Below are positions 34,879 to 47,018 of a stretch of DNA of 64,000 nt, one piece after another (position 1 is the first letter of the stretch; each line of letters starts with the position of its first letter). Made by a program: the position numbers and the translations under genes. The notes under the pieces were generated by a model, which had not been told where the DNA came from, did no database searches, and worked only from the letters and a program-made list of their open reading frames with translations. This DNA is from Mastacembelus armatus (Eukaryota; Chordata; Actinopteri; Synbranchiformes; Mastacembelidae), in the NCBI RefSeq assembly GCF_900324485.2, contig NC_046647.1, positions 16,928,464 to 16,992,463 of the forward strand, in the 5' to 3' direction.

Positions 34879-37800
34879 AATCACTCTTTTGTAGAGTTAG
34901 AGTTTATACCTCGATATGTGCTGAAGTTACTCGAGTAAATGTACTTAGTTACTATAAAACACTAGAAAATAGTGGAAAATGTCCATCATTTCTTAAATCC
35001 AAGGTGATGCAATTAAATTGTTTGACCAATAGCACAAAACAAACATATTTTAATGTACAGAGCAGAAACTGAAGCTGGAACTACATCATGTTTGGAATTT
35101 TATTGCAAGAAGATTGAAAAGTATTTATCTGTTCATTTTTCTGAACATCAACCAGGTAATTGACTGACTAGATTAACTTCACTCTGACTAAAAAAAAAAA
35201 ACTTCTAGTAGACTGGTGACACAAATGTTTATCTAATATTCTGTTCTGTATGTCACAGTCTTAGTTCAAGTCCTGTGATTTTCCTAACTAACTTTTCTGT
35301 ATTTTTTTCCCCCTTGTGGAGTCTCCATATATCCCTGGACTTTCCCTCTGAGAATAACCTGCACACCTGCCTCTTATTTCCTCATTACTCAGTCCTGGCT
35401 TCCACACCCACCACACCTGTTACCACTTCCCTAATCAGCTCCCCAGCATCTATACTCCTGTTTTCACTTGTCTTTCATGTTTTTCAGCCACAGCATCTAG
35501 CCATATCTTCTTGTGTAATCTCTTTCCGGATTTACTTATTTGGTTAGGTCTTTGTTAGTATTTTCTTTTCACCCAAATACAGGCAGGGAACCAACGAGTT
35601 GAGACTAGATGGTCTGGTGAATTTATTAATCAGCAAGAGGAAAGGACAACGTGCATTAAACAGAAACACAAGGTGAACACTTATGTAAACACTAACCAGA
35701 ATAAGATGAGTCCTCTTGAAACTAATCAGAGCTAATAACAGTAACAATGGAAACACAAAGGAGAGGAACAAAAATTAAGAAACACTTCAAAATAAAAGTG
35801 TGACTGTAGAGTATCCTGCCGCACAATCCATCTCTTAAAATGACAGACAATATAAATGTAAACAAACATACAGTCTGTAGTAGTATCCACAGGAAAGTGT
35901 TTACATGTGAAAGGCTGATTGTCATGGCTGCCATCAATGATGATGAACACCACCCATGGCCTCACCCACAACACATTAGACAGCAGACTGTTTTTTACTG
36001 GCACCAACGATGTGTCTTCCTCTCAAAAAAGAGAAATCACGCTCTAACAACTTCATAAATAATTAAAAGCTTTATATTTCGTTTTGGCAGTACTATGCTG
36101 ACCTCTGCTGGACAACACTAAAATCAAAATTTTTGTCATTAAATTAATTTGTCATTAAACATGTTTTCGTTTTGTTTTTTATGTTTAATTACTCAGTAAA
36201 AACTACATAACTTACATAAAAAACAAATAGATATAACCGTGTATTGTTTTTTGCTTTACTTTAGTTGGATTTGTTTTAGTTAAAAATTCTAAATATCAGA
36301 GCAGATATTATTAGTATTACACCATTTCTCCATACAACATGCAGCATTTTCTTTTGTCTGTTAGCCAAAAGCTTTGATAAACCTCCACATCTTTACAGTC
36401 CTAACACACACTTGAGCAATGGAGTTAATTACCAGAAAAATGTCACACAAGTGGGCATTTGGCTACTTGTTAATACTGCAAGTGTGGATAATGAGATAAA
36501 CCCACAGTCTCAGCTAATGCAGGAACTGGGAGCCTGCCAGTCTCTCTGTTTACCAAAGCAACAATATACAGCAGCTGAGAGGTAGATGACCAGAAACATT
36601 TTGATTGACAGTCTTGAGTGCCCACCCCTGTCTTTGATTGGTTAGAAAGGCGAGGCTTGCTTTAAAATCTTAGAAAGGAATATGTTTTGTACTCCCGCCA
36701 GGGTTTTCAATGAGTTTGGTCACAGACACCTCTGACAGCATCTCTAGAGGTCTTATCATGAAGTTGTTTGATGACTGGAAGCAGCTGCTGTTTTTCAATG
36801 AAAAATAGTTTAAAGTGGATGGTAAGAGCTGATACAGCTGGAAAAATGAGGTGTATGCTATCACTCTGTCTCAGTATTGGACTGGTTCAGCTACATTACA
36901 AAGAGGAGGTGTGTGGATCTGGATTAAGTTGTTGTTCTGTTCTGTTCAGACTGCACACAGATAATGGCAGCATTTCCTGATACATTGCTCTGAAGTACAC
37001 CCTTCGCATTGTGCCACAGATACAGTATCTGACTGTTATCTACCTTGTCTGCTGTATCTCTCCATACTGCAGCCTCAGCTAGTCTGCAGAGAAACACATT
37101 GAATGACAGCTTGTAATTGCAATGCTGGATTAAGTGAAGCTATCTTTATTTTATCACTTCAGAGGATGCTACAGAAATTAAAATGTGATATAATCAGTGT
37201 CTGAAAGCAACAGAGCATGTCTTAATTGTCATGCATTGATACAGTTAGCAAGTGCACTCGTTTTTGTCTGTACCTGCTGCAGTCACTTTGAATCATTCTC
37301 AGAGAGCACGAGTCAAATGAAACAAAACGGCAGGATGGTTAACATGGAGGCAAATATTTGGGGAAAAGCTTGGACCTGCAGCACTGGAAGTCAGGTAGAG
37401 GCCTGGTCATGAACCCACAGACAAGTGTGATGTGATAGTCACAGAGCTGGGATCCAGAGAGATGTGGGCAGAATATGACACTCCAACGTTTGTGTCGACT
37501 GAATCCAGTAAAGGAAAAAACGGCTGGGTAATCCTAGAGTCGCAGAGCCATCGGGGGTTTCAGGTAATCTCCTTAAGAATGGTGGGAAAGTACACTTCCC
37601 TGTCAATCATGTATATGTTGTTTTCCCATGTCTGACACTGTGAAGCAAAGGCAGGGAATATAATTAGCATAATGGGAATGGTGGCAGGACCAAGACATGT
37701 AAAGCTCTTTAACAAAACACACAGACATCAAGAATAGATGTCTGTATCTATGGTCCACTTACAGAGTGTAAATCCACTGTGAACATTTGCTGAAATTAGA

Positions 37801-39949
37801 AGCTAAATTTTTATATCTATCGTGATTAATTTACTTACAATTCTACATTTCATAAAAATTATCAAACCTCAAAAATATTATCTTCATAAAAATGCTACAA
37901 TCAATTTGGGGCCCATTACCTCTGCAATGTCTGGATGGAAGCTATCCAGGTTAATATGCAGAAGGATTTGGGATGCAACAAGCAGCCAGAACAGCTCACC
38001 ATGTCTTGGTTATTTCAAAACCCAAATTGAATTGAAAACACAAAAAGCACATCATTGGCACCATTGCTAAATAATACACATAGTTCTAAAATGAGAAGAA
38101 GCTTCGCTCACGATAACAGTACTTATGAATAATGATCAGGATCCTTTTCTCTGCCTGACATCATATGGCCACAGTTCATCAGATATGCACTGATTTTCTT
38201 ACTGCTGCACTTTTTTAACTTAGCAGTGCAGCTTGTCTGTCTAATGACATTGAGTCAATACCAACAGTAAGGTTCCTTCACAGGCATACACTGAAAACTG
38301 CATACGTTTTAAGGGTATTGGGTATTTTATGTCATCTTGGTAGTGCATGGTAATACATTTTACTGGGGGACACAAATTTGCATTCAGTGGTCAGAGTGTG
38401 TGGCTGACAGAAACAAAGCACATTAAACAGCTTTAATAATAATAGTTATACAACTACAAATAAGAACTGCATATAAAATTTAAGTACAGTATATGATTGT
38501 CCTAAAATGCACTTTCATATATGTAATGTTATTGTGAAGCTTGTTTAATTGTGTTTACAGATTTTATGTAAGCTGTACTGAACTCTCGCTAACTTTCTTT
38601 AAATGAAGTCAAACTATTAAAGTTATGTCTTTTTAAAAACACAATCATCTCCACAATGTCACTCTCGAGTTTTCATGCACTCATCTGACCAGTGTGACCT
38701 AATTTTTGCAATATAAAATTAGTGGTAAATGTTTGGTAAATGTTGCTTTACTGGGCTGTTTCAGTTTAACTACACTTCATAAAATAAAAATCTTTGCTAA
38801 TGAAGTCATTTTTTTGTGACTGCCCATATTCCCCACAGACTTTATTTCTAATTCAAGTTCAGATAAAAAGAAGAGTCTTACTTTCTATTAAGGAAATATA
38901 AAGTGTTGGCTATTTGGAATTGGAGTGTAAAGTGTTAATGATAAAGAAGACCTTGTCTCAGCAAAACTTGCCAAACATCACAATTTTCACTACCCCCCTT
39001 GAGATTGCAGGTCTGTTTCTGCTTCCTTCAGCAATAAATCAAAGCCTAAATGCAACGCTATCCCAGCTCTGACTTCAGGTGACGCAGGCAGATGACGCCA
39101 AACAGAAAGTCCTGTACTCAGAGCCAAAAGGTTACCAGATAAACACTGGGCTCAGGGGCTGCATGCTGGAAAATGTACCCTTTCATATACAATAACACTT
39201 ATTTTGTTGGAATCATGGTGTCAAAGTGGCCAACACCACCTTGGTTTTCATGTAAAGTTAAAAAAAAAAAACATGACGCATTTAAAACCATAATGCTGTA
39301 ACTTAAACAAATGATTTCAGCCCTCTCAATCTGAAATTGACCATGCTCCTAACTACAGCCTGGCAAACACAACCCAGGGACCTTTTTACCCCCAGAATAT
39401 TCAACAGGGTCTGGGGAACAATGTGGTGTCTGAGCTAATTCAGGTGTAAATATATTGCATTCTCCACTTAAGTGCCTCATAATTGCTCTGGTTATTTTCA
39501 CATTGGTTTCTAAAACAAATAGTTCTTTAAAGTGGATGTGAACTGCTCCTCAGATTAAAGCAAGTTCTTCCAGAAAAAAAAAAAAAAAATCCATTCTTAA
39601 CAACCTATTTTCTAGTAGATTTATTATACATGAGATACATAGCCAGAGGCTGGCTGGCCTAACAGCTCTCTCAGGTCTGTTTGAATTGTAAAACACTTTT
39701 CCTGTCACACTTTATTTCCTTTTTTTCCATGACATGGCACAAATACAGTTTCAGCCTTAAACAGTGTAGTTTAGAAGCTCCAGCTTTGTTAAATGACAAC
39801 AGAGACACATTAAAGATGTCTGAAATAAGTAAAACAAAAACAGCTGTGACCGTGTAGGACTGCGTGTTCTGTTGCACATTTAATCCAAAACAGTATGTGC
39901 ACTGTGGCCTGGAGAGGATTACATGTAAACACACTGGCTAAAGCTACTT

Positions 39950-40023
39950 CTATTTATCTAAAGGTAATGCAGTGACGCCATCAGCCGGGAAAGCCACGTA
40001 TTGCACAATCCCTGACACACATC
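39950..40023 (-). other. Exon-like piece, unidentified
   Basis: On the minus strand a strong pyrimidine tract and TTTTCAG acceptor are followed by an open frame reading CVSGIVQYVAFPADG and ending TALPLDK-stop. I recognise no family. It could be the 3'-terminal exon of an unidentified minus-strand transcript or a chance frame. Confidence 0.2.
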
Positions 40024-40331
40024 CTGAAAAGAAAAACACTTTTACCAGCACAAACCAGTTTTGTTAATTACATGTGGAAAGTTAGAGCACGTAGGCTTTA
40101 GTGGTTTGACCAGAAACAATTAAATAAATATCAATATACCTACACCATGTCTGCCAAGCTGTCAAGCTTAAAATGCAAAGAAATATAAAATGCTATATAA
40201 TATATATATAATCAAATATATAAAATGCTATAAAATTTAATTTGAAATATTTTAGAAATGCGAGAAACACGCAGTGGTATCTTAAATATGTGGAGGAAAA
40301 AACACACCAGCTCATGACGAGACGATGATGT

Positions 40332-40436
40332 TTAATATCGATCCTGTAGTGGAGGCTTGTTTGGGGGGTGGGAGAAGAGTTTGACTCTGAAAGTGGGACA
40401 TTCAGGATACTTCTCCAAATCCATGCAAACCAGATT
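40332..40436 (-). other. Exon-like piece, unidentified
   Basis: On the minus strand a TTATTATCACAG acceptor precedes a 34-codon frame that starts NLVCMDLEKYPECP and ends KPPLQDRY-stop. It lies about 300 bp upstream of the piece at 39950-40023 on the same strand, so the two could be alternative last exons. I recognise no family and could not find the upstream exons. Confidence 0.2.
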
Positions 40437-41010
40437 CTGTGATAATAATAAAACTGATGTTAAAATTATTAAAAACATCCCAAATTCTCGAAAACACACA
40501 CTTAGCAGCCTTTTAACAAAGAAGTCTTGAACTTTATTCAAAGGGGGAAGACAGTATATATGATAACATATGTGATAACAGGTAATTATGTATGATCTCA
40601 ATATCATTAAATCCGCTGTATGTGGAGCTCAGTTATGTGTGGCTTGTTGGTCTCTGCTAAGATAGTGAGCAGACACTTTGTAAACATTTATGAAGTGGAT
40701 CCTGCTCAGGATGCTTCCAGGATTCATGGTCAGCATTCATGAATAACGAGGCCTACGTGCGCTGCGTGCCTGCCAGTCCCGCCTCTGACAGAATCCTCCA
40801 AACGTCTTTCAACATGTATTTGCCTCTAGAAAACCCGAGGGTGTGTATCTTTGTTATTGTTTTGTGCCGTTTTGTGCTGGGCTGTGTACTGACTGGCCTC
40901 TCGCTTTGGCAGGGAAATGTCATATTTCATGGTTAAAGTGTCTGAGAGAGACATAAAGTTGGGTGCAGGTTTGGGTGGGGGTCGGGCGCCTGCAGGGTTG
41001 GGGGTTGTGG

Positions 41011-41135
41011 CCTTTGACTCATCAAAGGACCACAGGCGTTACCAGGCAGGGTAGGACGTTGAGGACGTGAGCTGACACCTCATTGGTTAAAAAAAGATAA
41101 GGGGCGGGGCGTCCAGGCTCGGCTATTTAACGCTT
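41011..41135 (+). promoter_or_regulatory. ddit4: ddit4 core promoter and proximal elements
   Basis: In order I see an 18-bp palindromic site CCTTTGACTCATCAAAGG (41011-41028; an AP-1 TGACTCA inside two TCF/LEF-like half sites), an ACGTG core (41065-41069, which fits an HRE or CRE-type site), an inverted CCAAT box (ATTGG, 41082-41086), a GC box (GGGGCGGGGC, 41101-41110) and a TATA-like TATTTAA (41124-41130). The ATG is at 41256, so the start site is probably near 41155. The set fits a strongly inducible stress gene. Confidence 0.65.
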
Positions 41136-41255
41136 TGTCCCATTGTTGGGAGTTGTGTTTTCCAGCTGGTCTGGCACAGGAGCAGGGGGGACCCACTGTT
41201 TGAGGACACCATTACATTTTTTTTCTACAACCGGATCCTTTTTTTGTTCGTAAAG

Positions 41256-42204
41256 ATGCCTCTTTCTTACAATCATTCTCTGGACGGCAGTTTTCCTCCT
41301 TCTCCAGCGGAGGACAGGGCTTCAAAGCGGCTGTCCTGGAGCACCCTGCTGCAGAGACTGACTGAGCTGAAGGGAATGAATCCCAGGGCCGCAGCAGAAC
41401 AATGCTGCAGGAGTGAAACCGGTGAGTTCTTTTGCCTGCTTTTGTCTGAGGAGGACCAGTTGTCTTTGTGTTGATGCACATAGTCACCAGGAAGAATTTT
41501 AGTTCATGTTTTTTTTTTTTTTTTCAGTTGTTTTGGGAAAAACAAAGTAAATTAATTGACAAAGAGGTTTAGAGAGATAGAGGCTTTTACTAGTGATCTG
41601 TGTTTTATTTATTTACTCAGTAAAGGGTGAACTACACTGTTCTCTCAGACAAGATTTTAACCTCTACAATTTTGTCTTCTTTGTTTTAGGATCTGTGGCA
41701 GACATGTCCCTGTCAGAGTCAGACAGCGATTTCTTTTGTTATCCCCTGGAGGAGACCTTAGCCACAGAAGTTGCAGAAACCATCACACAAAGTCTCAACA
41801 AAGCATCTCACACCTTGGGCTGCTCCAAACTCATCTTACCTGACTGTCTACTACACCATATCAGCCAGGAGCTGCTCCACCTGGCTGCCTGTGAGCCTTG
41901 CGGGCTCAGAGGAGCACTTATCGACCTGTGTGTAGACAGGGGGGACCAGGACTCCTTATGCACTGTGGACCAAATAGCCGTGGACGCCACCCTGGTTCCG
42001 ACCTTTCATGTGACCCTGGTGCTGAGGCTTGAGTGCGGTGGACTCTGGCCTAAAGTTCAGAAACTCTTTAAAAGTAACCCATCCCCACAGACTTCAGCGA
42101 CATCCATTAGACACCAAAACTCTCTGAGGCTGAGTAGAAGCTTCAGGGCGGTCAAGAGGAAACTGTATTGTTCAGGGGAGCTGCTGATAGAGGAGTGCTC
42201 CTGA
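41256..42204 (+). CDS. ddit4: DNA-damage-inducible transcript 4 (REDD1)
   Basis: DDIT4/REDD1 is induced by hypoxia, glucocorticoids and DNA damage and restrains mTORC1 through TSC1/2. Two coding exons (41256-41421 and 41690-42204) join at a GT-AG intron in phase 1 into 681 nt, giving 226 residues (human 232). The N-terminal third is variable and Ser-rich with an acidic SLSESDSDF stretch. The conserved C-terminal RTP801 domain (roughly 85-225) carries ACEPCGLRGALIDLCV, LVPTFHVTLVLRLE, LWPKVQKLF, FRAVKRKLY and a LLIEECS end, all close to the human protein. The ATG at 41256 is the first in frame; the open frame upstream has only a TTG. A polyadenylation signal AATAAA lies at 42546-42551. The spock2 and dnajb12 neighbours support ddit4 over its paralogue ddit4l. 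Confidence 0.95.
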
Positions 42205-42545
42205 AGAAGACCTCCTCTGAACTCATGTGTACTGTGAAAAGAGGCTGCTGGGTTAAGGACAGTATTATGTCACTTTAGCATATATGTCAAATGGAAATGA
42301 CAAGATATTCTCCGCTGGTATATTACATGTGTATTCAAGGTTTCCCTGGAAACAACTGATGTCCCATGGCAGCTACTCACCTGGCTCCAGGTGCCTCAGC
42401 AGTGAAGACTCATGTTTGAACATGAGTCAGGTTCTTTCCTGTGAATGTAAAGTCACACACCCTCAAGGGAATGGCTTATGTTAAATGTTATAGTTAAATG
42501 TGAGCCCCTGAAACTTGGGTTTTTGTAACACTTTACACATGAAGA

Positions 42546-42551
42546 AATAAA
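42546..42551 (+). terminator. ddit4: Polyadenylation signal of ddit4
   Basis: AATAAA lies 342 bp after the stop, followed by a T-rich stretch. Transcription converges here on dnajb12. Confidence 0.7.
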
Positions 42552-42559
42552 TTATTTTT

Positions 42560-44233
42560 CTTACATTTTTGTGAATTTCCTTCTAACTTTATAGTAATAC
42601 AACATAATTACAATAGTATACTGTTGTATTAAAACCAGGAACATACTTTTCCATTTCAAATAAACATAAACTTACAGTATGGCAACATCAAACAGTGACT
42701 TTGGAACATTAAAACAAGTAAACAAAATGTTTTTCCTAAACTTTAATATTCTTTATTTTCCAAGAGCTTTCTGGCCTCACCATCACCCACAATTTATTTT
42801 AACGTCTTCCAACTGTGAGAAACTCCTTAATTTCCTCTGCATTTCACTGAGGGAAAACAGTATCCATTCAAAGGGCACTAAAAACCAACGTATTTAATAT
42901 GCATACTGTGCATACAGCATGTGGCAGTTTGTTGTTCCACTGCGAGCAGGCTATAGACTCAGAAGTATTCTCAGAAGTAGTATATAGTATGGGTTTGAGG
43001 TACACAGACCAACTTGTAGAAGTACATAGGAGTGCAAGAGAGTGTGGCTCCTTAACACAAAATATGCACTCAATCATTGGACAAATTTAATTCAAAGAAA
43101 CCTTTATACAATTTTAGCTTGTTAATTTAATAAATATGTTTTACTTTTATTTGTACAGTCATTTTCAATACTTATGATTCAACAGTCTACAAGCAAATCC
43201 ACATCATAATATTATGGTACATGACATTAACTCCAATAAACCCTGCATTGTTAAAAGTGAAATGAATATTTACATTGGTAAGAACTATAAAAATGATGCA
43301 CTTTCCGTGTGAGTGGCTCAGACGTGTCTATGAGAAGGTTATGAGGCTTCTCAAAATGTTTAAGAAAAACAAAAAGATTGGGACAGTGGAAGCTAATCTT
43401 AGCAGCTTTGTTACAATTCAAACACATAATTACGCTCTTTTACTTTCGACTGTGATGCACAGCGGACTCTCAACATTCTGAAGACACTAGAGTAAGAAAA
43501 CGTCAGCAGTCAACTCAAATCTGGCAGTTCTACAGGAAGTCAACCTACACCAAGTTGCAGATAGGTTCCCTGATGAGGTCTGCTGCCCTCTCCATGTAAG
43601 GCATTTTTGATTCTCTTGGTTTGCTGCAGAAATATGTTCCAATGTGAGTGGGCTCCAACCGATTTCTTCAAATTAGATTCAAGTACCGATGAACCTATGG
43701 GGGAAAAAATATAAGACTCACTGAAAGTTATGTAGCTGTCACTTTACGTAGGATGAACTTTTGATTACTACATTTTATTTTGTACAGCCAAAATAAAATC
43801 CATACAAACTTTAACACCAATCAATCATTTGTTGCCATTACTAATGTAATCAAGACATCAGATGTAAGCGAGACCCATTTTAAAAACACTTGGTGCAGTA
43901 ACACTGACACCTGAGAAAACACAGCTGACTCTTGAATATCAGGTGTCAACTACACAGCCATGCATCTGTAAGTTAACAGATAAAAATAAGGCTCACTAAA
44001 TGCCCTCTGTAATGGATGCAAATGAACAGCAAAGGCAGCCTGGAAGGTTAGACATAACTCCCCCCCCCCCCAAAAAAAACCTCAACATGAATAATGTGTG
44101 TTCTGTGTTGATAGTGGGATTAAAAAAAAAAAAACTTAAGTCTGGGCAGTTCCCATACCATATACCATATCACTTACACTGCGTTATCACTGTAATGTTA
44201 GTGGAAACTTACCCATGTGTGTGCAAGTGGTTT
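42560..44233 (-). other. dnajb12: Convergent 3' region; dnajb12 3' UTR
   Basis: This lies between the ddit4 poly(A) signal and the dnajb12 stop. A minus-strand AATAAA (plus-strand tttatt near 43146-43151) would give a dnajb12 3' UTR of about 1.1 kb. A 12-C homopolymer followed by A8 lies at 44060-44079. I see no exon with protein similarity. Confidence 0.5.
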
Positions 44234-46846
44234 CTAGCCATCCAAAATAACTTGTATCTCAGATAGTCTGGAGCAGCTGGGGGTCCCCATTCTCTGTGCC
44301 CTTTGGTACAAATCAGAATCCCCAAAATAACGAGCACGATACAGTAAACCTTCCTCTGTAGGTACATGAGAAGGAATATATCAGTCAACTACTATAAACA
44401 TAAAATCATACAAGTGTTAAAGCACTTATTTGCAAGCTATTGTAAGGAGCTAAAAATGTGTGACTACATTTCAAGAAGAAGAAAGTAAGAACATGCAAAA
44501 ACTGAAGTCTTATCTCAACATTGTAAAAATGTGATGTGACTTGTTCATTATTTTGAGTTAGTCATTTTTATATCCAGCACTGCTGTAAACTTACTCTGCT
44601 GCTTCTCCTTCCAACAGTTGTTTCTGAGGTTGGAGATGTAGTCGTCTTCTACACTTCTCTCAACATTCTTCAGGTTATTCCCAGTATATTCTTCATTGAA
44701 ACGGTCTCCAACATAAAAAGGCACCTTCAGGCTTGACGTATGCCTTTTGTGAATATGTCCAGCTGATCTGATGTTTACAAAATATATCAACAGAGTCAGA
44801 CAGATATGGAGACATTTTCACATAACATTAGAAAGCTCTTTAGAAAGCTTTTAACCACTTACGCGCGATAGCTAAGGCTGTAGGGAGGCTGGGTGACCAT
44901 CATCTGGCTGAGTGCAGAAACAATGATGAGGATTAAGATGGGCATCAGCTGGACAAACAAAGCCAGACCTCCCTGTCCAGAGAGAAAGAAAAATGGAATT
45001 TCTGTCTATTGCATATTCAATTTGTAATAAAGCTGAAGTGTGATTGAAGCATGGCTTACATCTCTCTGTTGTTCTCGTCGTTCTTGTCTATTATGATGTG
45101 CAAAGTGCATTCTTCCATTTCTGTAAACATGTACATTACCTACAAAGAATTTAAGTAAATAAAGGTTACTGTGGCAGGAGGACTGCAATATATACAATGC
45201 CCTCTTACTGAGGTAACACTCGGGTTATGTAAAACAGTAAAGATTACTGGCTCGCTCTCATATCCAGTGGGTTACTCAAGTGTGTCAACATGTTACTTCA
45301 ATGTGAAAACCAAAATGCTCTTAGGCCTTGATAGCAGTGTACCAAAGTACAACAGTATTCTGACTGCTTACTTGACGGGAAGCCTCCACCAAAGAACATG
45401 TTGAAGAGGTCCTCAGGTGAGATGTCTGCTTCGAAATCACGATGGTGTCTGTGTCTGCTTGGGTGTGATCGCTCCTCTCCATACTGATCATACTGCCTTC
45501 GTTTCTCAGCATTACTCAGTACAGCATAAGCATTACCAATAGCTGAAAAACACACACACATACACACAAAAAATAAAAAAAACTCAAAATACACTTTGTA
45601 AGCCTACACTGAAACATGTCCTCCATAGGACATCTGAGGAGATGACTTTCAGTTTACCTTTAAACGCCTCTGTGGCACCGGGTGCGTGATTTTTATCTGG
45701 GTGAAATTTCAGAGCCAGCTTTCTGTAAGCCTTTTTAAGATCTTCCTCAGAGGCGGTCTTTTCAACCCCCAGAATTTGGTAGTAATCTTTACAGCTCTTA
45801 ATCCTGCAGTGAATGAACAACAGCCACCAAAGATAAAGTGCAGATTGTGAAGAAGAAGAAGAAAAAAAGCAGTGGTAACACAACACATGAAACAGATAGA
45901 TCTCCTAAGATATTAATGTGACACCTAATGCTGGTAAATGTAATCACGCAGACTGACTCAAAAAGAAAAAGACTGATCATTTTGTGCACTTGACGTGCCA
46001 CTTCCTAAATACTGTTACTTCACTGAAGGCAAATTTATATTGAATTTAAAAGGTTTGATAACCCCCACCATAAAAATATACACTCAACAATCATTTGTAT
46101 TTATTATCTATGATGGATTTTCCTATTATAGGCAGAAGTAAAATGAACTTGCTGACTGCTGCAGCTGAAACTAAAGAACAGATCTAAATGAGCACCGACC
46201 TTTTGACAGCATCTAGCTGCTCTGTGGTGTACGATTTGGCCGTGTCTGCGGCCCCCTGTGCGGACGTCTCCTCTGCGGGATTGCGGTGCCTCATCCTGGG
46301 GCCCTCTCCGTTCACGGGAGTGCCATTCTCATCTGGAGGCTTTCCATTCTGCGCTAACGACTCCAATAAATCTGGAAACCAAGAAAGCGGAGACACTTTA
46401 GTCAACGAAGAGAACTGCGTCTGCGTTTCCCGATTAGCTATTTATGTCGCTAGCACGGAGCGCTAATGATTAGCATTGTAGCGGCCACCGAGGGTAGCTG
46501 CGAATAAGCAAGCACCAACTTTGGACGATAAATAATCAAATAAATCTCGGAAATTGCTGTCAGGGGCGGAAAAACTACAAATACCAGTATCAGCTAGGAG
46601 CAGCTGGTGTAACGGTGAGGCGGCTATGCTAAAGTTAGCTGCTTCGGCTTCACAGCAACGGCCTGATAGTCCCCCCCAAAAAATCGCAGCTAAAACACGT
46701 TTACTCGACGTACTTTTAGCCTGATCTGTCGGAAACAGACGCTGTGCCTTCTCCAGAAACCTCCTGGCTTTGTCCGGCTGGTTGTTGCTGACCGCATTTA
46801 GGGCTATTTTAATGCACCGCTCAGCTTCGTCCTTGTTTGAATCCAT
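44234..46846 (-). CDS. dnajb12: DnaJ homolog subfamily B member 12
   Basis: DNAJB12 is a tail-proximal, ER-membrane J-protein that recruits cytosolic Hsc70 for membrane-protein folding and ER-associated degradation. Eight exons in transcript order: 46714-46846, 46200-46371, 45658-45803, 45372-45542, 45060-45139, 44863-44972, 44595-44767, 44234-44355. They join into 1,107 nt, giving 368 residues (human about 375). Visible parts are [12 protein letters not shown], the J domain from about 106 (KDYYQILGV) with HPD at 136-138, the G/F-rich [14 protein letters not shown], one membrane span in [20 protein letters not shown] (about 236-255) and the C-terminal DUF1977 region with [23 protein letters not shown] split over an intron, ending [10 protein letters not shown]. 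It is convergent with ddit4 and divergent from trmt2b. Confidence 0.95.
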
Positions 46847-47018
46847 CGCGACACAGCGGAAATGTTTACTTGCCCCTGGACGCAGACTGATGACGTTAGG
46901 ATCGTCTCTGGCTCGTGATTAATACGCCATAACAGACGAATTGAACATTCAGCATGTGCTTCATTAACGCCAAACATTCATTTTACCTGCAGTAGCAACA
47001 GCATCTACTTCTTCCAGA
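46847..47018. promoter_or_regulatory. Bidirectional promoter of dnajb12 and trmt2b
   Basis: Only 172 bp separate the two divergent start codons, so both 5' UTRs and core promoters must share this interval or extend into each other's first exons. It contains a CRE-like TGATGACGTTAG near 46889-46900 and no TATA box at a usable distance. TATA-less shared promoters are typical of housekeeping pairs. Confidence 0.75.

Larger units (their letters stand above)
34560..40970. other. Gene-poor spacer between spock2 and ddit4
   Basis: Spock2 and ddit4 are transcribed divergently away from this 6.4-kb AT-rich spacer. It contains a 20-bp-arm hairpin (34832-34878), A and T homopolymer runs and two exon-like pieces on the minus strand (39950-40023 and 40332-40436). 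I found no complete gene and no transposon that I could name with confidence. Confidence 0.5.

Noticed and set aside
35275-35560. A possible decayed retroelement or repeat in the spock2-ddit4 spacer
   Set aside because: Some words recall abundant fish repeats, but I found no terminal repeats, target duplication or coding relic, so I make no call.
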